From assembly GCF_008932295.1 (NCBI RefSeq), contig NZ_WBWA01000011.1, positions 62,001 to 126,000 on the forward strand: a stretch of DNA of 64,000 nucleotides, written 5' to 3'. The DNA comes from Brucella tritici. Lineage in GTDB: Bacteria; Pseudomonadota; Alphaproteobacteria; Rhizobiales; Rhizobiaceae. The notes beneath the pieces were generated by a model. It saw nothing but the letters and a program-made list of their open reading frames with translations, was not told the origin of the DNA and ran no database searches. The position numbers were made by a program, and so were the translations under genes. This document shows, piece by piece, positions 35,166 through 45,392 of the stretch (position 1 is the first letter of the stretch; every line of letters begins with the position of its first letter).

Positions 35166-37543
35166 TGGGTTCGAGTAACGCCCGCATGGTATTGCCCCAT
35201 TCGTTCTCGCGCCTGACGCGCGGGACGGCTTTGGCGTGCGTCCTTGCTTTGCCTTTCATTTCTGTCGCGGCCCTGCCCTCACCCGCATCGGCACAGGACG
35301 CTCTTGCTGCCAATTACAAGAGCGATCCGAACGCACGCATGCTTCTACAGGCTGACGAGCTTGTCTATGATCGTGACGTCAATACCGTCACGGCTCAGGG
35401 CAAGGTGCGCATCGAGTATGACGGCAATCATCTCGTCGCCGACAAGGTAACCTATAACCAGCAGACGCGGCGCATGACTGCGACGGGTAATGTTGAGGTC
35501 GTCGAGCGCGACGGCAACAAGATCTACTCCGACCATATGGATGTCACCGACAGTTTCCGCGATGGCTTCGTAAACGGCCTGCGCGTCGAGACGACGGATA
35601 ACACCCGCTTTGCCGCTGAAAGTGCCGAACGCAGCAACGGCGAAATCACGACGTTCAACAATGGCGTCTATACGGCCTGCGAACCCTGCGCGAAGAATCC
35701 GGACAAGCCTGTTCTCTGGCAGATCAAGGCGCGCAAGATCATCTGGAACAGCACGACGAAGACGGTCCGTTTCGAACATGGCCGCTTCGAGTTCTTCGGC
35801 ATGCCACTTGCCTACTTCCCGGCATTCGAGATGGCCGACCCGACGGTAAAGCGCAAGAGCGGCTTCCTGTTTCCGGGTTTTTCCTACAAGGACGATCTCG
35901 GCTTCGGCATCAAGAACTCGTATTTCTGGGCACTTGCTCCAAATTACGATCTGACGCTTTCCACGACCGCCTATACCAAGCAGGGCTTCCTGACCGAAGC
36001 TGAATGGCGTCATCGTCTTGAAAACGGTACCTACAATCTTCGTATTGCTGGCATTCACCAGAACAAGCCCGGTGAATTCGATCTGAACACCGTTGATCGC
36101 GAAGAAGACAACCGCGGCATGGTTGCGTCGAAAGGTGATTTTAATCTCAATTCGCGCTGGCGTTTTGGCTGGGATGTGATGGCACAGACCGACCGGAATT
36201 TCAGTCGGACCTATGATATCGAGGGTTACAATCAAGGAACACAAATCTCCAAGATCTATCTCAGAGGTATCAATAACCGTAACTACTTCGACCTCAACTT
36301 CTATCGCTTCAACGTGCAGGAATCTCTTCTGTCGAATAATTTGCGTGAGATGCACTCGAAGCAACCATGGGTTTTCCCCAGCGTGGACTATTCCTATACG
36401 TTGCCGGATCCAGTCTATGGCGGTGAATTGAACTTTACGAGCAATCTGCAAGTTCTTTATCGAGAGAATACCAACTATTCTACGAACCGTAGAGGTGGCG
36501 TTGCAGATTTTCCACGTATTCCAGGTTTTGATGGAACGAACGTCCGTCTAACTAGCGAAGCTGAATGGAAACGCACGTTCATAACGCCCGCTGGCTTGGT
36601 AATCACGCCGTTATTGGCATTGCGCGGTGACGCGATTGGTGTCAATACGGACTTCAATCCTATAGACGCTGGATATACGGATGCACTGGTGCGTTCTGAA
36701 GCGCTTCGTGCTATGGCAACGGCCGGGCTTGAGCTTCGCTGGCCCATTCTGTTTTCAAGCACCAGTTCTACCCATATCATCGAGCCGATCGCCCAGCTTT
36801 ATATTCGTAACAATGAACGCTATGCGGGCGAACTGCCGAATGAAGATGCCCAGAGCTTCGTCTTCGACGCGACGAACCTGTTTTCGCGTGACAAATTCTC
36901 CGGGTATGACCGTGTTGAAGGTGGTACACGAGCCAATCTCGGTTTGCGCTATTCGGGCAACTTCAACAATAGCGACTGGGCTCTTTATGCTCTCGGCGGC
37001 CAGTCGTTCCAGTTAGGCGGCGTGAACTCATTTGGGACGAGCGATTTTGTTAATGCCGGCGCGGATTCGGGTCTTGAAGATGCCCGTTCCGATTATGTTG
37101 CAATGATCGGCACATCCAACTCGAGAGGACTTGCCCTTGCTGCCCGCGGTCGTTTCGACAAGGATAGTTTTTCTGTTGAACGCGGTGAACTTGAGGCCCA
37201 ACAGAACTGGAAAAAACTTTCGCTTTCAGCACGATATGCTTATATCGCTCCGCAACCAGCTTATGGTTACTCTGATCTTCGTCAGGAAGTCACGGGCTCG
37301 GCAACGGCACGTATTACGCCAAACTGGCGCGTTTTTGGTTCGGGTACCTACGACATGGTATCCGAGACGTTGGTTCGAGCGTCCGCTGGTTTAGCATATG
37401 ACGACGAATGCTTCACTTATTCCATGGCTTATTTACAAACGCGAAATCCATCGCGGGTTGATGATAAGCCATCCCATAGCATAGGCTTCAACATTTCGCT
37501 GCGTACCCTGGGTGACATAGGTAGCGGCAATCAGATTTTCTAA
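35165..37543 (+). CDS. lptD: LPS-assembly protein LptD
   Basis: A 792-residue outer-membrane protein that inserts LPS into the outer leaflet. A signal peptide (about 1-43, ending SPASAQD) is followed by a jellyroll domain (LLQADELVYDRDVNTVTAQG... VEVVERDGNKIYSDHM) and a large beta-barrel. Cys pairs in TACEPCAK and a late DDECFTY could give the disulfides known for LptD. The start is GTG at 35165, with AGGAGG seven bases before it. GC content falls in the barrel part: by hand count one 60-base line at 36421 has 38 percent GC against 55 percent at 35701. In the lptF-rsmA operon. Confidence 0.92.
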   Translation: MGSSNARMVLPHSFSRLTRGTALACVLALPFISVAALPSPASAQDALAANYKSDPNARMLLQADELVYDRDVNTVTAQGKVRIEYDGNHLVADKVTYNQQTRRMTATGNVEVVERDGNKIYSDHMDVTDSFRDGFVNGLRVETTDNTRFAAESAERSNGEITTFNNGVYTACEPCAKNPDKPVLWQIKARKIIWNSTTKTVRFEHGRFEFFGMPLAYFPAFEMADPTVKRKSGFLFPGFSYKDDLGFGIKNSYFWALAPNYDLTLSTTAYTKQGFLTEAEWRHRLENGTYNLRIAGIHQNKPGEFDLNTVDREEDNRGMVASKGDFNLNSRWRFGWDVMAQTDRNFSRTYDIEGYNQGTQISKIYLRGINNRNYFDLNFYRFNVQESLLSNNLREMHSKQPWVFPSVDYSYTLPDPVYGGELNFTSNLQVLYRENTNYSTNRRGGVADFPRIPGFDGTNVRLTSEAEWKRTFITPAGLVITPLLALRGDAIGVNTDFNPIDAGYTDALVRSEALRAMATAGLELRWPILFSSTSSTHIIEPIAQLYIRNNERYAGELPNEDAQSFVFDATNLFSRDKFSGYDRVEGGTRANLGLRYSGNFNNSDWALYALGGQSFQLGGVNSFGTSDFVNAGADSGLEDARSDYVAMIGTSNSRGLALAARGRFDKDSFSVERGELEAQQNWKKLSLSARYAYIAPQPAYGYSDLRQEVTGSATARITPNWRVFGSGTYDMVSETLVRASAGLAYDDECFTYSMAYLQTRNPSRVDDKPSHSIGFNISLRTLGDIGSGNQIF

Positions 37544-37550
37544 ATTTGAC

Positions 37551-37583
37551 AGACCGGAAGCACTAGAAATGCTTCCGGTCTTT
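37551..37583 (+). terminator. intrinsic terminator after lptD
   Basis: AGACCGGAAGCA and TGCTTCCGGTCT form a perfect 12-base stem with a seven-base loop, followed by TTTT. It may uncouple the distal genes from the lpt genes. Confidence 0.85.
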
Positions 37584-37835
37584 TCATTTCATTCGACAAA
37601 GAAATTTGCACATCAAAGCCTAATTTGGCTTTCTTTCTGTAGTATTCACACGATACAACCTTCGCAAAATAGCTTTTGGGTCATTGTTTCGCCGCACTGG
37701 GTCATCTATACAGGCAGCTTATGATCAGCCGCTGATATGATTGATTGATTGTTTGGCTGCCGACGATAATGACCATAAAGGGATACGTCCGGTAAGGATT
37801 GTCGTTCATCGACCGGAAGGAATCGGGAAAGAAAG

Positions 37836-38795
37836 ATGATGATTGCAAGACCTCTCTTCGCCTCCATGCTGAGCGCCGCAGTCTGCTTGACGACGCTTGG
37901 AACGGTTGCGGTTCCAGCATTTGCTGCAGGTGCAGGTTCCGAGGTCAAGGTTATCGTCTCCGGCAACGCCATCACCAACAGCGATATTCAGCACCGCATG
38001 GCCTTTTTGAAGTTGCAGCGCAAGGGCGGAAATCTCAGCCAGATTGCCAAGCAAGAGCTGACTGATGAAATGCTGAAGCGCGTCGAGATGAAATCGCGCG
38101 GCATCAATATTTCCGAACAGCAGGTCGATGAGGCTTATGCCGGTTTTGCCAGCCGTAACAAGATGAGTCTGGCACAACTCAATCAGTTGATGAACCAGTC
38201 GGGTGTTACGCCGGATCATTTCAAGAAATACATCATGGTCCAGATGGGCTGGGGCCGTCTCGTCAGCGCCCGTTTCCGTGCGACCGGCATGGTCAGCGAA
38301 CAGGAAGCCGTTCAGCGCATGTTGAAGGATGGCGGCAAGAAGCCTGTGGCGACCGAATATCGCCTCCAGCAGGTCATTTTCGTGGTGCCGGCTTCCAAGC
38401 GCTCTCCTGCCCTGCTCGCCAAGCGCAAGCAGGAAGCCAATGCACTTCGCTCGCGCTTCCAGAATTGCGATGCAACCCGTCAGCAGGCCAAGGGCATTCT
38501 TGACGTAACCGTCCGCGATCTTGGCCGCATTATCGAACAGCAATTGCCTGGCGAATGGTCCAAGGCGGTCAAGTCCACATCGGTTGGCGGCACCACCCCG
38601 CCGCAGGAAACCGAAAAGGGCGTTGAATTCCTGGCCGTCTGCTCAACCCGGCAAGTGTCGGATGACCGCGTCGCCCAGCTCGTCTTCTCCATGGAAGGCG
38701 CGGATTCCGCTGCCGGTCAGGAAAAGAAGGCGGAACAGCTCAGCGAGAAATATCTCAAGGAACTGCGCGAAAAGGCGACGATCGTCAATCGCTAA
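37836..38795 (+). CDS. surA: SurA-like periplasmic chaperone
   Basis: A 319-residue exported protein. A signal peptide (about 1-31) is followed by a SurA_N-type helical region ([35 protein letters not shown]) and one rotamase-like domain in [16 protein letters not shown]. It has fewer parvulin domains than E. coli SurA, which is normal in alphaproteobacteria. It assists outer-membrane protein folding. The position between lptD and pdxA-rsmA is that of surA in most proteobacteria. The start may be at either of two adjacent ATGs. Confidence 0.82.
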   Translation: MMIARPLFASMLSAAVCLTTLGTVAVPAFAAGAGSEVKVIVSGNAITNSDIQHRMAFLKLQRKGGNLSQIAKQELTDEMLKRVEMKSRGINISEQQVDEAYAGFASRNKMSLAQLNQLMNQSGVTPDHFKKYIMVQMGWGRLVSARFRATGMVSEQEAVQRMLKDGGKKPVATEYRLQQVIFVVPASKRSPALLAKRKQEANALRSRFQNCDATRQQAKGILDVTVRDLGRIIEQQLPGEWSKAVKSTSVGGTTPPQETEKGVEFLAVCSTRQVSDDRVAQLVFSMEGADSAAGQEKKAEQLSEKYLKELREKATIVNR

Positions 38796-38839
38796 ACCGA
38801 CCTGACGGATTCATCCGTATTCATTGGACTATTGACGCG

Positions 38840-39868
38840 ATGTCCGCATCACCTGTTCCTCCTCTCGCCATCAGCATTGGTGATCCGTCCGGCATTGGCC
38901 CCGACGTTGCGCTTGTCGCCTGGCTCCGGCGCGACGAGCTTGCGTTGCCGCCTTTCGCCTTGCTGGCAGATCCGGTTCAACTGACTGCGCGCGCAAAGCA
39001 TCTCGGACTTGACGTCGAGATCGAGGTCATCACCACCATTTCTGCCGCAAGCCGTGTATTTGCGCATGCTTTGCCGGTTCTCCCTCTCGACAACAAGCTG
39101 ACGGATAGTGTCGGCAAGCCCTTGCCGGAAAACGCTGCAGGCATCATCGAAGCCATCGAGCGCGCTGTCGAACTCACATTGAAAGGTGAGGCTTCAGCAG
39201 TTGTCACCTGCCCTATTTCAAAGAAGCCGCTTTATGAAGCCGGGTTCCAGCATCCGGGCCATACGGAGTTTCTAGCGGAACTCGCCAGCAAATATCTGGG
39301 CAAACCTGTCACGCCCGTCATGATGCTTGCCGGGCCGCAGCTTCGCGCCGTTCCGGTCACCATACACATTCCGCTTGCCGAAGTGCCCGCCCGTTTAAGA
39401 ACTGCCGATATCATCGAAGTTTCGCGGATCACCGCCACCGAACTGCGAGAACGGTTCGGCATTCTCGCACCGCGTCTCGCCATATCCGGACTTAACCCGC
39501 ACGCCGGTGAAGGCGGAGCTATGGGCAAGGAGGATGACGCTATCATCCTGCCAGCAGTCGAGGCATTGCGCAGTGAAGGGATAGACGCTCGCGGCCCCCT
39601 GCCCGCCGATACGATGTTTCACGCGCCAGCCCGCGCGACCTATGATGCTGCGGTCTGCATGTATCACGATCAGGCCCTTATCCCGGCCAAGGCACTTGCT
39701 TTCGATGAGACTGTGAATGTGACCTTGGGGCTTCCCTTCATTCGCACGTCGCCGGATCACGGCACGGCTTTCGACATTGCAGGCAAAGGCATTGCCCGCC
39801 CGGACAGCCTTGTCGCGGCCATTCGTCTTGCACAGGAACTGGCTGAAAACGCCGCCAACGCACACTAA
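38840..39868 (+). CDS. pdxA: 4-hydroxythreonine-4-phosphate dehydrogenase
   Basis: A 342-residue PdxA, which oxidises 4-phospho-hydroxy-threonine on the way to pyridoxal phosphate. Landmarks are [41 protein letters not shown] with a metal His, [23 protein letters not shown], and [16 protein letters not shown]. Length typical. In the operon between surA and rsmA. Confidence 0.96.
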   Translation: MSASPVPPLAISIGDPSGIGPDVALVAWLRRDELALPPFALLADPVQLTARAKHLGLDVEIEVITTISAASRVFAHALPVLPLDNKLTDSVGKPLPENAAGIIEAIERAVELTLKGEASAVVTCPISKKPLYEAGFQHPGHTEFLAELASKYLGKPVTPVMMLAGPQLRAVPVTIHIPLAEVPARLRTADIIEVSRITATELRERFGILAPRLAISGLNPHAGEGGAMGKEDDAIILPAVEALRSEGIDARGPLPADTMFHAPARATYDAAVCMYHDQALIPAKALAFDETVNVTLGLPFIRTSPDHGTAFDIAGKGIARPDSLVAAIRLAQELAENAANAH

Positions 39869-39882
39869 CGAGTACAAATGGC

Positions 39883-40719
39883 ATGAGTATTGATGGCCTT
39901 CCCCCGCTTCGCGAGGTAATCGAACGGCATGATCTGATGCCGAAGAAATCGCTCGGCCAGAACTTCCTTTTCGACCTCAATCTGACATCGAAAATCGCCC
40001 GTCAGGCGGGTAATCTGCAGGATCAGCCTGTTATTGAGGTTGGCCCAGGCCCTGGCGGCCTGACCCGCGCGCTTCTGGCACAAGGTGCCTATGTTACGGC
40101 AATCGAGCGCGATGAACGATGCCTGGACGCGCTCGCAGAGATTGAAGCGCATTATCCGGGTCGTCTGCGCATCATCTCCGGTGATGCGCTTGAGCAGGAT
40201 TTTTCGGCGCTGTTTCCAGACGGGCCGAAGCCGCGCATCGTCGCCAATCTGCCTTATAATGTCGGCACGCAGCTTCTTATCAACTGGCTGCTGGTCGAGC
40301 CATGGCCACCCTTCTATTCGTCCATGACATTGATGTTCCAGCGGGAAGTCGCCGAACGTATCGTCGCGACACCGGACAGCGATCACTATGGACGTCTGGG
40401 TGTGCTTGCCGGGTGGAGAACAGTTTCCAAGATCAGTTTTGATGTGCCCCCGCAGGCATTTACGCCGCCGCCGAAAGTCATGTCGTCGGTCGTTCATATC
40501 ACTCCGCGTGAAAATCCGCTGCCTTGCAACGCCAATGCTCTTGGACAGATCACGCAGGCCGCTTTCGGACAGCGTCGCAAGATGTTGCGCCAGAGCCTGA
40601 AACCGGTGGGCGGAGCCGAGCTTCTCGAAAAGACCGGTATCGACGGAACACGGCGCGCAGAAACGCTCAGCGTCGAAGAGTTCGTCGCGCTGGCAAACGC
40701 CTATCGCCCGATAAAGTAA
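39883..40719 (+). CDS. rsmA: 16S rRNA dimethyladenosine transferase
   Basis: A 278-residue KsgA/RsmA, which dimethylates A1518 and A1519 of 16S rRNA late in 30S assembly. [12 protein letters not shown] at the N-terminus, [16 protein letters not shown] for S-adenosylmethionine, and the catalytic [12 protein letters not shown] are intact. It ends against the stop of the minus-strand M23 peptidase gene with no gap. Confidence 0.96.
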   Translation: MSIDGLPPLREVIERHDLMPKKSLGQNFLFDLNLTSKIARQAGNLQDQPVIEVGPGPGGLTRALLAQGAYVTAIERDERCLDALAEIEAHYPGRLRIISGDALEQDFSALFPDGPKPRIVANLPYNVGTQLLINWLLVEPWPPFYSSMTLMFQREVAERIVATPDSDHYGRLGVLAGWRTVSKISFDVPPQAFTPPPKVMSSVVHITPRENPLPCNANALGQITQAAFGQRRKMLRQSLKPVGGAELLEKTGIDGTRRAETLSVEEFVALANAYRPIK

Positions 40720-42462
40720 TCAGTGATGGCGCCCACCCTTCCCCGAAGTTGACTTCGTGACTTCGGGTGCAGCAGGCATGACTGGCAGCTTCATTTCATT
40801 GACGATCTGACCCACATGGTCAATTTCTTCGCGGAAGCTATTCAGGGATGAGCCTGTCAGTTTTTCACCTGCATTGAGACGCGCCGTCAACGGATCGACA
40901 TATTGGTCGCCGACCTTGAGTTCGTAATAGAGGTGCGGGCCGGTCGAGTAGCCTGTCGATCCGACATAGGCGATCACGTCTCCCTGCTTCACGCGATCAC
41001 CGACCTTCAGGCCCTTCTTGGCCGATGCAAGATGCGCATAGGTCGTACTGTAGCCGCCCTGATGGCGTATGCGGACATATTTGCCATATCCCTTCTGATA
41101 CGAGATCAACTCCACCACACCGTCACCCGCCGCAACGATGGGCGAGCCGATCGGCGCATCGTAATCGACACCATTATGGTGTTTGCGAACATGCAGAACG
41201 GGATGGATGCGCCAGCCGAAACCATCATTGAGACGGCCATTCGGCAGCGGCTTCTGCATGAGATATTTCGTCATGGACGAACCATCTTCATTGAAATAGT
41301 CAGCACCGTTATTGCCTTCGTGACGGTACAGGCGGTGGCTTTTACCGTCGGTCGTGAACTCAACGAAAACCAGTTCCGGTTCGGTGTCTGCGCTTTTGCG
41401 GAATAGAAGATCGATCAAATCGGGCTTTTTACCGCCATTCAGCGAAATACCATTCTGTGAAGCCAGCTTCTCGACTTCACCGACGATTGCCTTCGGTGCG
41501 CCTGCCTGCTCCAGCCGCGACGAAATGGAGCCGCTATTGCTGACTGCATTTTGCGGATGATAGGCCGTCAGCATCGCATCGCGCGACAGGCGAGCAAAAA
41601 GGCGCTCATTGCCCGTGGCGCGGAAAACGCCATCGTCGGCACGTCCATAAATTGCCTTGTCGATATCGCCATGCTCGAAGCGCGCAAGCGCAATATGCTG
41701 CTCTCCATCGGCGTGCTGCCTCGACTTGTCCACCAGCAGTTCAAGATTGTCACCGGGCACCAGTTCTGTTCGCGCCAGGGCCTCCTCAAGCCGCTTGCTG
41801 TCTTCAACCGCAATCCCCGCCGCTTGCAACAATGCGCCCAATCGCTCGCGCGACTGCGGTGCGACAATGATTTCGTGAACCTTTGCGCCCGAAGCAACAG
41901 CCGGTTTGGCGAGGCTGACATTGATCGGAACACCCCGCTCCAGCTCTTCCTCAGGCCGTTTCGGCAAGGATTTCGGTACGGAAATCTCTCCGCGGAGCGT
42001 GTCGTCTATGGCAGCACGGCTGGAACCTTTGAGATCGAGCACCACATGCTGGTAGGTGTAGAGACGCGCGTCACCATCCTCGACGCCTTCAGCAATATCA
42101 ATGCGTCGGGATACCCGGCTTCCCTGGTCAGTACCGATCTCCGGTGCCAGTCTTGCCTCTTTCGGCGCTGCGCGTCTCCTGTTTAGCGTCGCCGGATTGA
42201 CCATGACCGGCTGTGCCGCGCGGCCATGACGGACAAGCCGTCCGGTCGTAAACAGAAGCCCGCCGCCAGCAATGACCATTGCGGCTATCAGCGCCAGACA
42301 GAACCGCAAATGCGTATGCAAGGAAAACCGGACCTGCCGGAATGGCTTCAGGCTGTGAGAAGAAAGCGGCTCGCTCTTCAAGGCCGCCTTGAAAGCCGCA
42401 AAATCTGGCTCCGCCGTCGCAGCAACTTTTCTTTCGTTTGCTGGCGCTGACCAGAAGACCAT
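40720..42462 (-). CDS. M23 family metallopeptidase
   Basis: A 580-residue protein. A cytoplasmic N-terminus and a membrane helix (about residues 55-75, LALIAAMVIAGGGLLFTTG) lead to a long periplasmic part. This includes a LysM-like/OapA-type region and a C-terminal M23 zinc peptidase domain: GFGWRIHPVLHVRKHHNGVDYDAP, YAHL and TGPHLYYEL carry the metal ligands H, D, H. It should cut peptidoglycan cross-links or glycine-containing bridges, or act as an activator. The start ATG 42462 follows GGAG at about ten bases; a TTG at 42471 is an alternative. Confidence 0.85.
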   Translation of the reverse strand: MVFWSAPANERKVAATAEPDFAAFKAALKSEPLSSHSLKPFRQVRFSLHTHLRFCLALIAAMVIAGGGLLFTTGRLVRHGRAAQPVMVNPATLNRRRAAPKEARLAPEIGTDQGSRVSRRIDIAEGVEDGDARLYTYQHVVLDLKGSSRAAIDDTLRGEISVPKSLPKRPEEELERGVPINVSLAKPAVASGAKVHEIIVAPQSRERLGALLQAAGIAVEDSKRLEEALARTELVPGDNLELLVDKSRQHADGEQHIALARFEHGDIDKAIYGRADDGVFRATGNERLFARLSRDAMLTAYHPQNAVSNSGSISSRLEQAGAPKAIVGEVEKLASQNGISLNGGKKPDLIDLLFRKSADTEPELVFVEFTTDGKSHRLYRHEGNNGADYFNEDGSSMTKYLMQKPLPNGRLNDGFGWRIHPVLHVRKHHNGVDYDAPIGSPIVAAGDGVVELISYQKGYGKYVRIRHQGGYSTTYAHLASAKKGLKVGDRVKQGDVIAYVGSTGYSTGPHLYYELKVGDQYVDPLTARLNAGEKLTGSSLNSFREEIDHVGQIVNEMKLPVMPAAPEVTKSTSGKGGRHH

Positions 42463-42589
42463 TTTGAACAATTCTCCACCACTGGATTATCGGCGGATGA
42501 GTGGTAAAGACAGCGGCCAAAATAAGGCTTACGGCAGGATATCCACCGTAAGAGAATCACATTCAGCGAATTGTGAAGATCAGGCCTCT

Positions 42590-42690
42590 AAAGCGCCGTG
42601 CGTCCTCTTGGACGCACAAAGGACGCTCTGACTTATTAATCTACGCATCGTGCTTTCCGAAAATCATTTCCTATTTTCGGGCCGATGCAG
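42590..42690. repeat. palindromic intergenic repeat overlapping the rarD 3' end
   Basis: Two stem-loops: GTGCGTCC-TCTT-GGACGCAC near 42598-42617, and GCATCG plus TTTCCGAAAAT paired with ATTTTCGG plus CGATGC (42645-42688). The right part overlaps the last codons of rarD (stop at 42671). The form resembles the abundant repeats of Rhizobiales with GCGCGTCC and GCATG hairpins, as I remember them. Confidence 0.55.
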
Positions 42691-43603
42691 TAGCTCGCCC
42701 CCGGCGATGTTCAACCAGCATCGACCATGTATAGAGCGCAAGCCCGGCCCAGATCAGCGCGAATGCGCCGAGCTGCGCGGTCGAGAACGGCTCGTGGAAG
42801 ATGAAGATCGCAAAGAAAAACAACATCGTCGGCGTCATGTACTGCATGAGGCCAAGCGTCGTATAGCGCAACAGCTTTGCGCCACCGGCATAGAGGATCA
42901 GCGGAATAGCCGTGAAAGGCCCGGCCAGAAGCAACATCGACACGTTAAACGCCGGGCCTGTCGAGAAATGATCCTGACCGTTTGCCGCCAGCCACAACAC
43001 ATAACCGAGTGCCGGAATGCACAGGATGAGTACTTCCAGCGTGAAGCCCTGAAGCGGCGGCATTGGCAGTGATTTGCGGAAGAAACCATAAAGGCCGAAG
43101 GTCAGCGGCAGCGCCAGCGATACCCATGGCAGACCGCCTGCATTGACGGTCAGCAAAAGCACAGCCGCAAAGGCGAACCCGACAGCGACATACTGAACTC
43201 TGGTCAGCCTCTCGCCGAGAAACAAACCGCCCAGAACGACATTGAACAGCGGATTGATGTAATAGCCAAGTGCCGCTCCCATCACCTGATCGTGGGCAAC
43301 GGCCCAGACATAGATCGACCAGTTAATCGTAATAAGCCCGGCTGTCAGAGCAGCCATGGCCAGCATGCGCGGCTGACGCACGGCATTGAGAATATCCTTG
43401 AACTGCCCCAGGACGAAAAGGAGCATCAGCGCAACCGGAACTGACCAGATCACGCGGTGCGACACGACTTCCATTGCAGGAATGTGTCCGAGCGCCTTGA
43501 GATAGAACGGCAGCGCGCCCCAGAGGCCATAGGCTGCGATGGCCATCAGAAACCCGCGCGACCCGTCAGACAGGTGCGTATCGGTGATGGTCTGATCGGA
43601 CAT
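42671..43603 (-). CDS. rarD: RarD-type EamA transporter
   Basis: A 310-residue DMT exporter of the RarD subfamily, with about ten membrane helices. GFLMAIAAYGLWGALPFYLKALGHIP and SHRVIWSVP are diagnostic of RarD (chloramphenicol-sensitivity protein family). NWSIYVWAVAHDQVMGAALGYYINPL and a final HEPFSTAQLGAFALIWAGLALY follow. The substrate is unknown. Start ATG 43603 has GAGGAGAG upstream; the frame extends to 43642 without reason. It is downstream of cimA on the same strand. Confidence 0.88.
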   Translation of the reverse strand: MSDQTITDTHLSDGSRGFLMAIAAYGLWGALPFYLKALGHIPAMEVVSHRVIWSVPVALMLLFVLGQFKDILNAVRQPRMLAMAALTAGLITINWSIYVWAVAHDQVMGAALGYYINPLFNVVLGGLFLGERLTRVQYVAVGFAFAAVLLLTVNAGGLPWVSLALPLTFGLYGFFRKSLPMPPLQGFTLEVLILCIPALGYVLWLAANGQDHFSTGPAFNVSMLLLAGPFTAIPLILYAGGAKLLRYTTLGLMQYMTPTMLFFFAIFIFHEPFSTAQLGAFALIWAGLALYTWSMLVEHRRGRATASARK

Positions 43604-43746
43604 GCCTCTCTCCTCGGCGAAACTGAAGATGTCGCAAGCCAATTACGGCAGGCGAAGCATCGAACTTCACCTGCTATGCGCTCAACAATCCATAAAATCC
43701 ATTCAATTAAACTGATCGAAACATCAATCGTCGTGAACAGATGGCT

Positions 43747-45360
43747 TTACTCGGCGGCGGCCAATCCGGCCATCGAACGGTTCTTCATCAGCTTGTAGTT
43801 GACCGAATCCATCAGGGCCTGGAACGACGCATCTATGATATTGTCCGACACGCCAACCGTGCGCCAGCGGGCACCGGTCGCATCCCCGGATTCTATCAGA
43901 ACGCGGGTGATAGCCGCCGTCCCGCCATTGAGGATACGCACCTTGAAGTCCACCAGCTCAAGATCCTCGATCTCGGCCTGAAACCGCCCGAGGTCCTTGC
44001 GTAGCGCTATATCGAGCGCATTGACCGGGCCGTGCCCTTCGGCGACCGACATGCGAACCTCGCCATCGACCTCAACCTTGACCACGGCTTCGGACACGGT
44101 CTTCAACATGCCGTTGGCATCGAAACGCCGCTCGACAAGGCAACGGAAGGATTCGACTTTGAAGAATTCCGGCTGTGGCGTCAGCATGTTGCGCGCAAGC
44201 AGCTCGAAGCTTGCATCCGCGCCTTCATAGGCATAGCCTTCGGCTTCGCGTTCCTTGACCACGGCAATCAACGTGTCGAGACGGACATCGTCCTTCGCAA
44301 CGCGAATACCGCGACGTTCCAGTTCAGCGATAAAATTGGACTTTCCGCCCTGATCCGACACCATGACACGCCGGCTGTTACCGACGGTTTCCGGCGGCAC
44401 ATGCTCATAGGTCTGCGGTTCCTTGAGAAGCGCGGAAGCATGAATTCCGGCCTTGGTCGCAAATGCGGAAGTGCCGGTATAGGGCGCCTGCTCCGTCGGC
44501 GGACGGTTCAAAATATCGTCGAAGGCACGCGAGATCCGCGTGATCCCCTTCAGTGCAGCAGGCTTGATCCCCAGTTCGAAACGCTCTGCCCAATAGGGTT
44601 TCAGCGCCAGTGTAGGGATCAGCGAAACGAGATTGGCATTGCCGCAACGCTCGCCGATACCGTTGAGCGTCCCCTGCACATGGCGCACACCCGCATCGAT
44701 AGCTGCGAGCGAGACGGCCACCGCCTGCTCGGTGTCATTATGGGCGTGGATGCCAAGGCTTTCACCCGGAACTACAGCCGTCACGGCGGCAACAATTTCG
44801 GCGATTTCCGACGGCTGTGTGCCGCCATTCGTATCGCAAAGCACAACCCAGCGCGCACCTGCTGAATAGGCAGCCTTGGCACAGGCAAGCGCATATTCGG
44901 GATTGGCCTTGTATCCGTCGAAGAAATGCTCGCAATCGACCAGCGCTTCCCGCCCTGCCATACGTGCAGCCGTGACGGAAGCCGTGATCGACTCCAGATT
45001 TTCCTCATTGGTACAGCCCAGCGCCAGGCGGACATGGTAGTCCCAGCTCTTGGCAACGAAACAAACGGCATCGGCAGAGGCTTGAAGCAGACTGGAAAGG
45101 CCCGGATCGTTGGATGCCGAAACGCCTGCGCGCTTCGTCATGCCGAAGGCCACAAATTTTGCGCGTGCGGTCTGGCGACGCTTGAAGAAGGCCGTATCAG
45201 TCGGGTTGGCTCCCGGATAACCGCCTTCCACATAGTCGACACCCAACTCCTCCAGCAGCACGACAATCGACTTTTTGTCCTCAACGGAAAAATCAATGCC
45301 GGGTGTTTGCTGTCCATCCCGCAGAGTGGTGTCGTAGATATAGATGCGTTCGCGTGCCAT
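43747..45360 (-). CDS. cimA: citramalate synthase
   Basis: A 537-residue enzyme of the isopropylmalate/homocitrate synthase family. It condenses acetyl-CoA with pyruvate to (R)-citramalate, opening the threonine-independent route to isoleucine. IYDTTLRDGQQTPGIDFSVEDK, HAHNDTEQAV and NGIGERCGNANL are the metal and substrate sites. The C-terminal LeuA dimer domain (about residues 400-537) gives feedback control. The ATG at 45360 was chosen over 45396 as the family start. Downstream of cysS and a GFA protein on the same strand. Confidence 0.92.
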   Translation of the reverse strand: MARERIYIYDTTLRDGQQTPGIDFSVEDKKSIVVLLEELGVDYVEGGYPGANPTDTAFFKRRQTARAKFVAFGMTKRAGVSASNDPGLSSLLQASADAVCFVAKSWDYHVRLALGCTNEENLESITASVTAARMAGREALVDCEHFFDGYKANPEYALACAKAAYSAGARWVVLCDTNGGTQPSEIAEIVAAVTAVVPGESLGIHAHNDTEQAVAVSLAAIDAGVRHVQGTLNGIGERCGNANLVSLIPTLALKPYWAERFELGIKPAALKGITRISRAFDDILNRPPTEQAPYTGTSAFATKAGIHASALLKEPQTYEHVPPETVGNSRRVMVSDQGGKSNFIAELERRGIRVAKDDVRLDTLIAVVKEREAEGYAYEGADASFELLARNMLTPQPEFFKVESFRCLVERRFDANGMLKTVSEAVVKVEVDGEVRMSVAEGHGPVNALDIALRKDLGRFQAEIEDLELVDFKVRILNGGTAAITRVLIESGDATGARWRTVGVSDNIIDASFQALMDSVNYKLMKNRSMAGLAAAE

Positions 45361-45392
45361 TGTGCCTGCCTGTCGGTGGGTCTGCGGTCCGG

